Shown here: one piece after another, positions 1 through 7,999 of the stretch
Position numbering within the stretch: position 1 is the first letter of the stretch
Layout: every line of letters begins with the position of its first letter
Assembly (NCBI GenBank): GCA_026646885.1
Contig: JAPKHK010000001.1
Coordinates: forward strand, 664,501-728,500
Direction of reading: 5' to 3'
Source: Casimicrobiaceae bacterium
GTDB lineage: Bacteria; Pseudomonadota; Gammaproteobacteria; Burkholderiales; Casimicrobiaceae
Length of the DNA stretch: 64,000 nt
Position numbers and translations under genes: made by a program
Notes under the pieces: model-generated
What the model was told of the DNA's origin: nothing
Databases searched by the model: none
Seen by the model: the letters and a program-made list of their open reading frames with translations, nothing else

Positions 1-111
1 GGCGATGTCGTGCTGGAACGCTCGGCGCCCGCACCAAGCTGCCCAAGCTTGCTCCGCAAACGATGAATCGCTCGAAATCGCCTCTTTCGCGTCATCTCGG
101 ACCACCAACGT

Positions 112-1569
112 TCACGCATGCCCACTCCGGCGCAGGGCACGACCCAGGACCTTCCCCCCCAAAGCTAGACTGGCCCGCCAACCGCGCCGCCTGATCTGTC
201 TAGCCAGTGCGCCAAACGCCGCTTGCACGAACCCGGGCAGCGATTCCACCCGCGCATAGGTCTGGGCCTCCTCCGGACCAGGAGCGCTGCCGGAGGCGAG
301 CCAGTGCAGGCGCTCGATGCGCACACGCCAATTCTCCGCGGGCGCTGATGATGGCGGCAGACTTCTCGAATCTGCGGCACTCGCTTGGTATTGCTGCCGC
401 AAGGACGACAGGAAACAGGGCGGCACTTCAATCGAAATTTCCGCCTCGCGCAAAAGCCATTGCAGGTACGCTACACGCTGGCTTCGCAGATCAGGAAAAC
501 GTTCCTGGGCTTCGCGGTGAACGCCCCACAGTGCTTCCGCGAAGGCGTTGAGTCCGCTGCTCCGTATCGTACTGAAGGCGGCCAGATTCCGGAAAGGGTC
601 TGCACCCGCCTCTTCGGCCAGTGTGCGATCTCGGCGGTAATGTCGGCGCAGAACATTGGGAATGGGTGTGCCATCAGAAAAACAGCCGAAGGCGTAGGGC
701 AAGCGCCGAAAGTCCGCATAACCCGACTCCAGCAAGCGCTGGGCATACTCGCGCACCAGGGTTTCGCCCTCGCCCAAGTCGCGCAGGCGAAACCGATCCT
801 GATGGCGAGACAATGCCTCCGGGTACTCCGGATCGAGTCCGCTGAAATGAAAGAACCGCAGCGGCACCGAGGCCGCTTGCCAGCGGCCGTCGCGATGGGT
901 GAGCGGCCGGTGCATCAAATTCCAATACGCGACGTTGTAGCCGGGGTCCGACAAGACCCGGAACTCGGAGAACAAGCGCGGGACCGCATCCACCCATTTT
1001 TGATCGGTGAAAGTGCCGGCGGCGACATCGATCCCGGCGCCGAACTCGAGCTTCTCCTGCCACCAGTTCAGAAAGCGCTGGGTTTCCTCGCTGCGGCGCA
1101 GGGCTAAGAATCCGAGATTGTAGGTCCCGCAGCGCAAAATCTCCTGCTCACTGGGCCGCCGGTCGTCATCGATAGGAGCGGTAAGGTGCGGCGTTAGCAG
1201 GCCGTTGGCACCGCTGTCCAGTTCCTCCGCCATCTCGCTCAGTGGGCTCAGGAGCAGAATGTCCGGGTCGAGGTAAAGCACGCGTTCCGCGCCGCGCCCG
1301 AAGAGCGCTTCGAACATCCAGGGCTTGGCCGCTGTGTTCATTTCGAGAATGTCATAGCGGAAGAGAAACTCTCGATGCTTCGGCAGACCAAGGCTCTCGA
1401 CGTCGATGGTCTGCCAGTTGCCCGCGGGCTCCCTGCCTTGCGACAAAGGCCGATCTACCCGCAGCAGCCACCGCTCCCAATCCGGATGGCATTGTGCCAC
1501 CGACTTCATGAGTACCCGCACATGCGGCAGATAGTTGTTGGAAGCGATGGTGAAAACCGCCGTGCGCAT
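112..1569 (-). CDS. glycosyltransferase (GT-A/GT8-like)
   Basis: Predicted cytoplasmic glycosyltransferase of 485 residues that probably adds a sugar to the glycan handled by the adjacent ABC exporter. The N-terminal 130 residues look like a GT-A nucleotide-sugar fold, and the acidic DPD motif at residues 101-103 follows a hydrophobic VLYL strand, as at the metal/nucleotide site of GT8-type enzymes. From about residue 290 the chain is helical and basic, with no domain I recognise. There are no membrane segments. The gene follows the permease after 78 bases and is the last readable gene of that unit. The donor and acceptor cannot be deduced. The role as a glycosyltransferase is fairly secure, the exact family less so. 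Confidence 0.7.
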   Translation of the reverse strand: MRTAVFTIASNNYLPHVRVLMKSVAQCHPDWERWLLRVDRPLSQGREPAGNWQTIDVESLGLPKHREFLFRYDILEMNTAAKPWMFEALFGRGAERVLYLDPDILLLSPLSEMAEELDSGANGLLTPHLTAPIDDDRRPSEQEILRCGTYNLGFLALRRSEETQRFLNWWQEKLEFGAGIDVAAGTFTDQKWVDAVPRLFSEFRVLSDPGYNVAYWNLMHRPLTHRDGRWQAASVPLRFFHFSGLDPEYPEALSRHQDRFRLRDLGEGETLVREYAQRLLESGYADFRRLPYAFGCFSDGTPIPNVLRRHYRRDRTLAEEAGADPFRNLAAFSTIRSSGLNAFAEALWGVHREAQERFPDLRSQRVAYLQWLLREAEISIEVPPCFLSSLRQQYQASAADSRSLPPSSAPAENWRVRIERLHWLASGSAPGPEEAQTYARVESLPGFVQAAFGALARQIRRRGWRASLALGGKVLGRALRRSGHA

Positions 1570-1647
1570 CAGAACGCTCCCGCGGGTGTCGTCTTCGCCT
1601 TGGGGTGGCCGAGCCTCCCGCGCCCGATCGCTCGCGCGAGCTCAGGT

Positions 1648-2466
1648 TCAAAGCACATCGGCGAAGCCTCGGCGAGTTCTTTGAAACCAGGCGAAGCCCA
1701 GCCAGGCGAGTGCGGCACCGACTGCGCCGAAAAGCGCCAACCCGGACCAGTCCGGCAGACGGCCGTGAATGAGTACCTCGCGTGCTTGCTCGATGACGAA
1801 ACCCAGGGGGTTGATTTGCGCCAGCAAGCGATAATCGCTGGGCAGCATCGAAGCGGGAAAGAAAATGGGCGACAAGAACATCATCAGTGTCGTGATGATG
1901 CCCACCGCCTGGCCAATATCCCGCACATAGACGCCCAGCGAGGCCAAGAACCAGCAAAGACCCAGTATGCCTAGCAACAGCGGCAAGAGCACCACCGGTA
2001 GGAGCAGCGCCGTGACGTGAATCACGCCGTTGACCCAGGCATTGAAAGCAAGCCACACCGTCAATCCCGCGCAGAAATGGAACAGGGCCACGCCCAGCGA
2101 CACCCAGGGCAAAATCTCCAGCGGGAAAATCACCTTCTTCACGTAATTGGGGTGATCGAGCACCATCGAAGGCGCGCGATTCACGCATTCCGCAAAAACG
2201 TTGTAAATGATCATGCCGGCAAAAACCGCCACCGCGAATTGCGTCTTGTCCGGCGCCATGCCTGGCCAGCGCGCCTGAAAGACCACGCCAAAAACAAACG
2301 TGAACGCCGCAAGCATGAGCAAGGGATTGACCACGATCCAGAATAGACCCGCAAATGCACCGCGATACCGCCCCGCCACCTCGCGCTGCGCCATGGCCAG
2401 AATGAGTCCCCGGTTCTCTACCAGGCTGCGCACCGCATCAAGGGGGGAAACTGAAAACCTTCTCAT
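1648..2466 (-). CDS. ABC-2 type polysaccharide export permease
   Basis: Membrane subunit of an ABC exporter for a lipid-linked polysaccharide (Wzm/KpsM/RfbD class), 272 residues. A cytoplasmic amphipathic start containing an REVAGRYRG motif is typical of ABC-2 glycan permeases, followed by about six hydrophobic segments; a PFVxE-like stretch lies near the C-terminus. I chose ATG 2466 (MRRFSVSP); the frame stays open to a GTG at 2508, but the extra residues do not look like family sequence. Its ATPase partner is the fused protein at 4931-7072, separated from it by gmd and a glycosyltransferase. The 213-base leader upstream carries its own promoter-like site and a perfect inverted repeat. Confidence 0.85.
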   Translation of the reverse strand: MRRFSVSPLDAVRSLVENRGLILAMAQREVAGRYRGAFAGLFWIVVNPLLMLAAFTFVFGVVFQARWPGMAPDKTQFAVAVFAGMIIYNVFAECVNRAPSMVLDHPNYVKKVIFPLEILPWVSLGVALFHFCAGLTVWLAFNAWVNGVIHVTALLLPVVLLPLLLGILGLCWFLASLGVYVRDIGQAVGIITTLMMFLSPIFFPASMLPSDYRLLAQINPLGFVIEQAREVLIHGRLPDWSGLALFGAVGAALAWLGFAWFQRTRRGFADVL

Positions 2467-2577
2467 CGCCCTGACCCCAGCCAAGCGGGGAGTCGCGCCA
2501 AGCAACACATCATAGAACCTCGAAACGCGGCCCTTCGGCCAGTTCTCCCGACTCGCATTCGCCTACCCGAGCCGACC

Positions 2578-2602
2578 GCGCCCATGATCTTGTCATGGGC
2601 GC
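2578..2602. repeat. perfect inverted repeat at the permease promoter
   Basis: Ten-base arms GCGCCCATGA (2578-2587) and TCATGGGCGC (2593-2602) are separated by TCTTG. The repeat abuts the -10-like hexamer at 2604-2609 and would cover the transcription start of the permease gene. It could be an operator for a dimeric repressor or a hairpin at the 5' end of the mRNA. There is no T-tract on either side, so a terminator is unlikely. Confidence 0.6.
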
Positions 2603-2603
2603 A

Positions 2604-2632
2604 ATTATACGCCTCGCCACCGAAGCGCCCAA
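2604..2632 (-). promoter_or_regulatory. sigma70-like promoter for the permease unit
   Basis: On the minus strand TTGGGC (2632-2627) and TATAAT (2609-2604) are 17 bases apart. The -10 is perfect and the -35 matches three of six positions. The predicted start near 2597 gives a leader of about 130 bases before the permease ATG. This would make the permease and the 485-residue glycosyltransferase a separate transcription unit. Confidence 0.5.
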
Positions 2633-2679
2633 AAAGCCGTGGGCAGGAGGCGTCCGGCTGCCCCCGCCCGTTGTCGACT

Positions 2680-3843
2680 CTAGGCGAGCCGCGCCTGTTC
2701 ATAAACCGCAACGGTCTTGCGCGCGCACTCCTGCCATGTGTAAGTCGACGCGCGCATCAAGCCCAGAGCTGCCGCGTGCCGCACCCAAGCCTTGTCCTCG
2801 GCACAACGCCCGATCAAGGTGCTGATGGCACCACTGTCCATCGGATCGGCATATAGCGCGCAGTCGCCGCAGACTTCCACCAACACTGCCAGTTGCGAAG
2901 CAACGACCGGAACCCCGCTGGCCATTGCTTCCAGCACTGGCAGGCCAAACCCTTCATAGTGAGAAAAGAAAAGAAACCCGCGAGCGCTGGCGTAGAGCGG
3001 GGGCAATTCATCCTCCTCGACGTAGCCGAGCCACCGCAGCCAGCCTTCGCTCACGCCCTGATCGATATGCTGTCGCAAATCATCGCTGCGCCACCCCAAT
3101 GCCCCGGCCAGCACCAAAGGAAGGCGCCGCCGCAGCGCAGGCGGCAAATTGCGATAGGCGCGCAGTACGGTCACGAGATTCTTGCGCGGCTCCAAAGTCG
3201 CGACACTGAGCATATAGTTGCCTCGTGTCAATCCATGGCGCTCAAGGAATGGCGCACAATCGGCGGCGCCTAGCGGTCTAAACCGGGGATCGACCCCCAG
3301 GGGAACGGCGACGACCTGGGCCTCGGCAAGCCCAAAATGCCCAATGACCTCGCGCCGCACGGCCTCGGAGTCGGTGATGATGCGCGCTGCCCTGCTCACC
3401 GAGTGCTCCATGGCGCGAGTTACCCTCGCCGCTCGGCCGGGAGCGTGCCATTGCGGGTGGTCGATGGTGGACAAGTCGTGAAAGGTTACCACGCCGCGCG
3501 CATCGTGCAGAGGCGGCAGATAATATTTCGGCCCATGCACGACATCGACGCCGAAGCGGCGCGGCAAAGCACGCCCGCTCCAATCCAGCGCGTCTTGCGC
3601 CAGTCGTGCCAAGGTAGCATTGCTCAACAAAGTCCGGCGCAGAAAATCGGAGTGTCTCCGCCCGACTCCGGCCCCCGCGGGACGCAGTAGCTCGGCTACC
3701 GCCCGCGCCTCGCGCAGCCGCCCGCAGAGCGCAAAGCGCAATTCCTCGATGCCTCCAGGCAGGTGCCGAGCTAGCTCACGGATGTAACGACCAACGCCTG
3801 CCGGCTCCGCCGCCAGACCGTCAAGTGCCAGGGCTACTCGCAT
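2680..3843 (-). CDS. glycosyltransferase family 4 (GT-B)
   Basis: Retaining GT-B glycosyltransferase of 387 residues, probably a mannosyl- or related transferase building the exported glycan from nucleotide sugars in the cytoplasm. The N-terminus has the glycine-rich GVGRYIREL loop of GT4 enzymes. The middle has the SVATLEPRKNL donor-domain motif, and the C-terminal half has the EGFGLPVLEA motif (the E-x7-E signature) followed by SGVPVVAS. Length is normal for the family. It follows gmd by 36 bases, consistent with a GDP-sugar donor, although specificity cannot be read from sequence. Confidence 0.87.
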   Translation of the reverse strand: MRVALALDGLAAEPAGVGRYIRELARHLPGGIEELRFALCGRLREARAVAELLRPAGAGVGRRHSDFLRRTLLSNATLARLAQDALDWSGRALPRRFGVDVVHGPKYYLPPLHDARGVVTFHDLSTIDHPQWHAPGRAARVTRAMEHSVSRAARIITDSEAVRREVIGHFGLAEAQVVAVPLGVDPRFRPLGAADCAPFLERHGLTRGNYMLSVATLEPRKNLVTVLRAYRNLPPALRRRLPLVLAGALGWRSDDLRQHIDQGVSEGWLRWLGYVEEDELPPLYASARGFLFFSHYEGFGLPVLEAMASGVPVVASQLAVLVEVCGDCALYADPMDSGAISTLIGRCAEDKAWVRHAAALGLMRASTYTWQECARKTVAVYEQARLA

Positions 3844-3879
3844 AACGCGCCGGCGCGCTCGCAGGCTAGAACCACCAGA

Positions 3880-4917
3880 TTATCGACGAAGTCCGTCACG
3901 GGTGCGACGCAAATCGGCTTCCACCATCATTCTGCAAAGATCCTCCAGGCCGGTTCGCGGCTCCCAGCCCAATTCCGCGTGCGCCTTGGCAGGATTTCCC
4001 TGGAGAAGAAACACCTCAGCCGGCCGGTAATGCGAGGCGTTGATGCGAATGAGCCGTCGCCCGCTCAGGCGTTCAACTCCGACTTCCTGCGGCCCGCTGC
4101 CTTCGAACACCAGATCGATGCCTGCAGCGGCGAAAGCAAGTTGTGCGAACTGGCGCACCGTGGCGGTGCGATTGGTGGCAAGAACATAGGTAGAGGGCTG
4201 TTCGGTTTGGAGCATGCGCCACATCCCTTCGACGTATTCTGGAGCGTAACCCCAATCCCTCTTGGCTTCGAGATTCCCGAGTTCGATGTGGTCGAGTTGT
4301 CCCAGGGCAATTCGCGCCGCACCCAGAGTGATCTTGCGGGTGACGAACTCTTCGCCGCGCAAGGGCGATTCATGATTGAACAAGATCCCCGAGACCCCAA
4401 AGATTCCATGCGCCTCGCGATAGTTAATCGTCAGCCAGTGAGCAAATAGCTTGGCCGCACCATAAGGACTGCGCGGATAAAATTCGGTGCTTTCCGTTTG
4501 AGGTGCCTCCTTCGCCGCGCCAAACATTTCCGAGGTGGACGCCTGGTAGTAGCGTATCTCACGATCGACCAGGCGAATCCCTTCCAGTAGGTGCAGCGGA
4601 CCAAGGGCATTGATTTCCGCCGTGCTCACTGGCTGATCGAAGGACGCGCCCACGAAACTCTGAGCGGCAAGGTTGTAGACCTCCTGCGGCCGGAGCTTGT
4701 CGAGCAGACGCACGCAGCTGCTGCCGTCGGTCAGATCGAACTCGACCAGCGCAAGGTTGGAATGCTGTCGAATGCCGAGTTCATCGAGGCGCCAGAAACG
4801 CAGCTCGCTGGTGCGACGGTAGCCGCCATAAACGCGGTACCCCTTTTCCAGCAGAAGCTTCGCGAGGTAGGCTCCGTCCTGCCCGGTAATGCCAGTAATC
4901 AATACGCGCCGCTGCAT
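3880..4917 (-). CDS. gmd: GDP-mannose 4,6-dehydratase
   Basis: Converts GDP-D-mannose to GDP-4-keto-6-deoxy-D-mannose, the branch point to GDP-rhamnose, GDP-fucose and perosamine. The 345-residue protein has an N-terminal Rossmann motif [11 protein letters not shown], the active-site ASTSEMFG loop and the catalytic YGAAK (Tyr-x3-Lys), all intact, plus the GMD-specific FNHESPLRG stretch. No partner reductase or epimerase (rmd, fcl) lies in the window, so the final sugar is unknown. The gene starts 13 bases after the ABC-fusion gene and clearly belongs to that operon. Confidence 0.95.
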   Translation of the reverse strand: MQRRVLITGITGQDGAYLAKLLLEKGYRVYGGYRRTSELRFWRLDELGIRQHSNLALVEFDLTDGSSCVRLLDKLRPQEVYNLAAQSFVGASFDQPVSTAEINALGPLHLLEGIRLVDREIRYYQASTSEMFGAAKEAPQTESTEFYPRSPYGAAKLFAHWLTINYREAHGIFGVSGILFNHESPLRGEEFVTRKITLGAARIALGQLDHIELGNLEAKRDWGYAPEYVEGMWRMLQTEQPSTYVLATNRTATVRQFAQLAFAAAGIDLVFEGSGPQEVGVERLSGRRLIRINASHYRPAEVFLLQGNPAKAHAELGWEPRTGLEDLCRMMVEADLRRTRDGLRR

Positions 4918-4930
4918 GCTTCGTCCTCAA

Positions 4931-7072
4931 TTAGGTCTGACTTGGCTCACCGAGGTGATCCGCCAGGCGGAAGAGCAAGGGAACCTCGAGCACCCTGGGA
5001 TGATGGAAGCCGTGCTCCCACAGTCCATCTTCACCCCAGCAATCGCCGTGATCGGCACAGACGACGATGGTGCCTTGGGCAAATGCATCCAGCAGCGGGG
5101 CAAGGGCTGCGTCGACATGCTCCAGACACGCGATCTGTCGGCGGCGACATTCCGCCGCATCGTTGGCGGTGCCAAAGGGTATGCAGGGATTCCACGAGGC
5201 ATCCCAAGGGGCGCCCTCGTAATGATACGGTACATGCGTCTCACCGATGTTCAGGAAAGCAAATACGGGCCGCTCCGGCGACAGCTCGTCTTTGAGCCAA
5301 GCCAGTTGCCGGCGCAAACCGGCAGTATCGGCGGCAAAGAAGAAGCGATCGAAATCCCGCGTAAGCTGCCGCCCCGTGAGGCTGCCTGGGTTGAACCAGC
5401 CGACGGCGGCAGCGCCGACGGTGAAATAGCCGGCACGCCGCAACCCATCGATGATGCTGCGCCCTTCCAGGGACTTGAATTCGCCGCCCTTGCCGCCATG
5501 CCCCGCCCCCACCAGCTTGAAGAGCTTGGCAAACTTGGGGTTGAGGTGCGGGACTGCCACCTCGGCAATGCCCGGCGTGAAACCCATGAACATAGCCGCG
5601 TGCGAGCCATAGGTGAAGTACGATGGCGCCATCGCTCGGTGCAGCGGGCCAACGACTTTGAGATGCGGCGCGCGGGCGGCCTCGAACGTGTCGTAGCGAC
5701 ATGAATCCAGGGTAATGAACAAGATCGACCGGCGGTGCTGCTGCTGGAAAACGGCGACCCCGGGCGCAGGCTCGCGCTCCACGACGATGCCAGTATCCAC
5801 CATGCCGATAAACTGGTGCCGCGGTGGGCGCACCACGCTCAACACAAGCGCAGCGACCTGCTTGTCGATCGGCACGAAATTGGCCTCGGCTACCCGATCT
5901 TCGAGCCGAACGGTCAGAAAGTAATTGCCCCTGTTGAAAGGCGCCTCCAACGAAAAGCGCAACTTACGGCGGGTGCCACCCGGATCGCGATCGCTGTGGG
6001 GCAACTCGAAGTAGCGGCCCGAGACTTCGATCATCCGATGGTCGCAGATGATAACGCTGGCCGAAGGCCGCTTCACCGTCGCATCGTACTCGACCTCCAA
6101 CGTGACTTGAATCAAATCGCCCGTAGCGCATGAGGCCTGACGACTACCCGTATCGCTGAAGACGGCATCGATCACCGCACCCTGATCAGTGCCAAACGCC
6201 ACCGCGCCTTCGGAACCCAACGGGGTCTTCGCCCGAATACCCTGACCCAAGGGTGCGCCGCGCCGATCCTCGTCGCGCAGATCCATGATATATTTTTCTG
6301 TTACCTCAGGCGCTGATCCGAAGCCGCGCAATTCGCCCTGCTTCAGATAGGCAACGCTGCGGCAATGGGCCTTGATCGTTCCGAGGTCATGCGAGACCAG
6401 CAGCAGCGTCGCGCCCGAGTCGGTGAGCCGCGCCAAGCGCTCGTAACACTTGGCCTGGAAAGCCATGTCGCCAACCGCCAAGGCCTCGTCGATGATCAAG
6501 ATTTCCGGCTCGACGCTGACCGAAACCGCGAAAGCCAGACGCATCAGCATGCCGCTCGAATACGTGCGCACGGGCTGGTCGAGAAAGTCGCCGATGTCGG
6601 CAAAGGCGGCCACGGCATCGAAGCGCTCGTCGATCTCGCGGCGATCGAGGCCGAGCAGCATGGCGTTCATGTAGACGTTTTCGCGACCGGTGAAGTCCGG
6701 GCGAAATCCGCTGCCCAGTTCCAGCAGCGCGGCGACGCGGCCATTGACCTCGACTTCACCGGAGGAGGGTGCGAGGGTGCCAGCGAGAACCTGCAACAGC
6801 GTGCTTTTCCCCGCCCCGTTACGGCCGATGATCCCGACGGTTTCGCCCCGCTGAACACTGAAGCTGACGTCCCGCAATGCCCAGAACTCGCGGTAGAATT
6901 GGCGTCGCCCGCGCCACAGGGTTTGCTTCAGGCGGTCGATGGGGCGCTCGTAGATTTCGTAGGCCTTGCTGAGGCGGCGAATGGCGATCGCGGGCAGATT
7001 GTCCGCTGCCTCGCTACTGTGCCCGCCTTCTTGGCCCAAATTCGGCTTGCTACCCTTATCCCGCGCACTCAC
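4931..7072 (-). CDS. polysaccharide ABC ATPase fused to an alkaline-phosphatase-superfamily domain
   Basis: A 713-residue, apparently trimodular protein. Residues about 28-270 are a Wzt/KpsT-type ATPase: Walker A GRNGAGKS at 83-90, signature YSSGM at 171-175, Walker B ILIIDEA at 191-197, switch His228. Residues about 295-430 resemble the Wzt C-terminal beta-sandwich that binds the glycan end. Residues about 448-713 resemble the sulfatase/phosphoethanolamine-transferase superfamily, with a LDSCRYD metal-site strand near 455-461 and ADHGD at 673-677. The position of the usual nucleophile appears to be Thr487 (T-Y-G-S-H), not Cys or Ser, which argues against a formylglycine sulfatase. The frame is uninterrupted. 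The gene overlaps cysC by four bases. The catalytic function of the third domain is inference. Confidence 0.85.
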   Translation of the reverse strand: MSARDKGSKPNLGQEGGHSSEAADNLPAIAIRRLSKAYEIYERPIDRLKQTLWRGRRQFYREFWALRDVSFSVQRGETVGIIGRNGAGKSTLLQVLAGTLAPSSGEVEVNGRVAALLELGSGFRPDFTGRENVYMNAMLLGLDRREIDERFDAVAAFADIGDFLDQPVRTYSSGMLMRLAFAVSVSVEPEILIIDEALAVGDMAFQAKCYERLARLTDSGATLLLVSHDLGTIKAHCRSVAYLKQGELRGFGSAPEVTEKYIMDLRDEDRRGAPLGQGIRAKTPLGSEGAVAFGTDQGAVIDAVFSDTGSRQASCATGDLIQVTLEVEYDATVKRPSASVIICDHRMIEVSGRYFELPHSDRDPGGTRRKLRFSLEAPFNRGNYFLTVRLEDRVAEANFVPIDKQVAALVLSVVRPPRHQFIGMVDTGIVVEREPAPGVAVFQQQHRRSILFITLDSCRYDTFEAARAPHLKVVGPLHRAMAPSYFTYGSHAAMFMGFTPGIAEVAVPHLNPKFAKLFKLVGAGHGGKGGEFKSLEGRSIIDGLRRAGYFTVGAAAVGWFNPGSLTGRQLTRDFDRFFFAADTAGLRRQLAWLKDELSPERPVFAFLNIGETHVPYHYEGAPWDASWNPCIPFGTANDAAECRRRQIACLEHVDAALAPLLDAFAQGTIVVCADHGDCWGEDGLWEHGFHHPRVLEVPLLFRLADHLGEPSQT

Positions 7073-7710
7073 CTGCGGACTGCCTCCAGCACCGCCGCTT
7101 CGAGCGAGGCCAGCGCGTCCGGCAACGAAAGTTGCGCGGTATCTATCACCACCTCGGGGTGTTCCGGAGTCTCATAGGGCGCGTCGATGCCCGTGAATTC
7201 CTTGAGTCTACCGCTGCGGGCCAGGCGATAAAGGCCGCGTGGGTCGCGCGCCTCGCAGGTGGCCAAATCCGCCGCCACGTGCACCTCGAGAAATGGCGCG
7301 CCGCTCGCTGCCGCTCTTGCCCTGGCACGGTCAGCACGATAAGGCGAAATCAGCGCCACGATGCAGATCAGGCCGGCGTCGGCGAACAGCGCGGCGACCT
7401 CGCCCACGCGGCGAATGTTCTCCGATCGGTCTTCCGGTGCGAAGCCAAGATCGCCATTGAGGCCATGCCGCAGGTTGTCCCCGTCGAGCACATACGCCGC
7501 GCACCCGTGTTCGAACAATGCACTCTCCAGACCCATCGCCAGGGTGGTCTTGCCGGCTCCAGACAGACCCGTGAGCCAAACTACGGCGCCGAGGTGCGAA
7601 AACCTCGCGACACGTGCGGCGCTATCGACCCGGTGCCGATGCTGGGCAAGATGCCGCTCCATGGGGGTTAAACCGAGCCCTTGGGCGGAGTCCGTGGGAG
7701 GTTCGGGCAT
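7069..7710 (-). CDS. cysC: adenylylsulfate kinase
   Basis: Phosphorylates adenosine 5'-phosphosulfate to PAPS, the donor for sulfotransferases and for sulfate reduction. From ATG 7710 the protein has 213 residues, close to the family norm of about 200. It has Walker A GLSGAGKT at 48-55, the DGDNLRHGLN substrate loop near 76-85, and DPRGLYRLAR, corresponding to the family KGLYxKAR stretch. The frame is open to 7848, but those upstream residues are not family sequence. The stop overlaps the ATG of the ABC fusion gene, so they are translationally coupled. No ATP sulfurylase (cysD/cysN or sat) or sulfotransferase is in the window, so PAPS here may serve glycan sulfation or a function encoded elsewhere. 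Confidence 0.9.
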   Translation of the reverse strand: MPEPPTDSAQGLGLTPMERHLAQHRHRVDSAARVARFSHLGAVVWLTGLSGAGKTTLAMGLESALFEHGCAAYVLDGDNLRHGLNGDLGFAPEDRSENIRRVGEVAALFADAGLICIVALISPYRADRARARAAASGAPFLEVHVAADLATCEARDPRGLYRLARSGRLKEFTGIDAPYETPEHPEVVIDTAQLSLPDALASLEAAVLEAVRR

Positions 7711-7782
7711 TTTCAAAGCTCGGTGGGCGGTAGCTGCGAAGGATGCAGAGTAAATGGCATCCGATGCTTGCAAAAGCCGAAC

Positions 7783-7811
7783 ATTATATGCCGCAATCAT
7801 GAAGCGTGAAA
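7783..7811 (-). promoter_or_regulatory. candidate promoter for the cysC operon
   Basis: A perfect TATAAT lies on the minus strand at 7788-7783, about 73 bases before the cysC ATG. The hexamer 17 bases upstream, TTTCAC at 7811-7806, is a poor -35, so an activator may be needed. The site sits in the 289-base divergent region between cysC and the DUF1800 gene. Confidence 0.4.
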
Positions 7812-7999
7812 GGCGGACACGCACTGGACATCGCGCTTCCCCTGCCATCGGCCGCGAAATTCAAATTGTACCCAAATGGCATAAGATGGGTTATGCTGTT
7901 AGCATTGCGGAAGGGGAAAATGGTGCGCTGCTGCACTCGCGCTTCGCACCGGAGGGTGCCCTGCTCGCAACGCAATTCGCCCGACGTCAGGAGAAGGCA

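Noticed and set aside
5000-5750. Reading the C-terminal domain of the ABC fusion as a sulfatase, given adjacent cysC
   Set aside because: The expected Cys/Ser formylglycine motif is absent and threonine appears at that place, so only superfamily membership is claimed.
7727-7735. GGCGGTAGC, matching the first bases of the ops element used by RfaH in polysaccharide operons
   Set aside because: It lies on the plus strand, facing the DUF1800 gene, whereas the polysaccharide operon is on the minus strand; only nine bases match.
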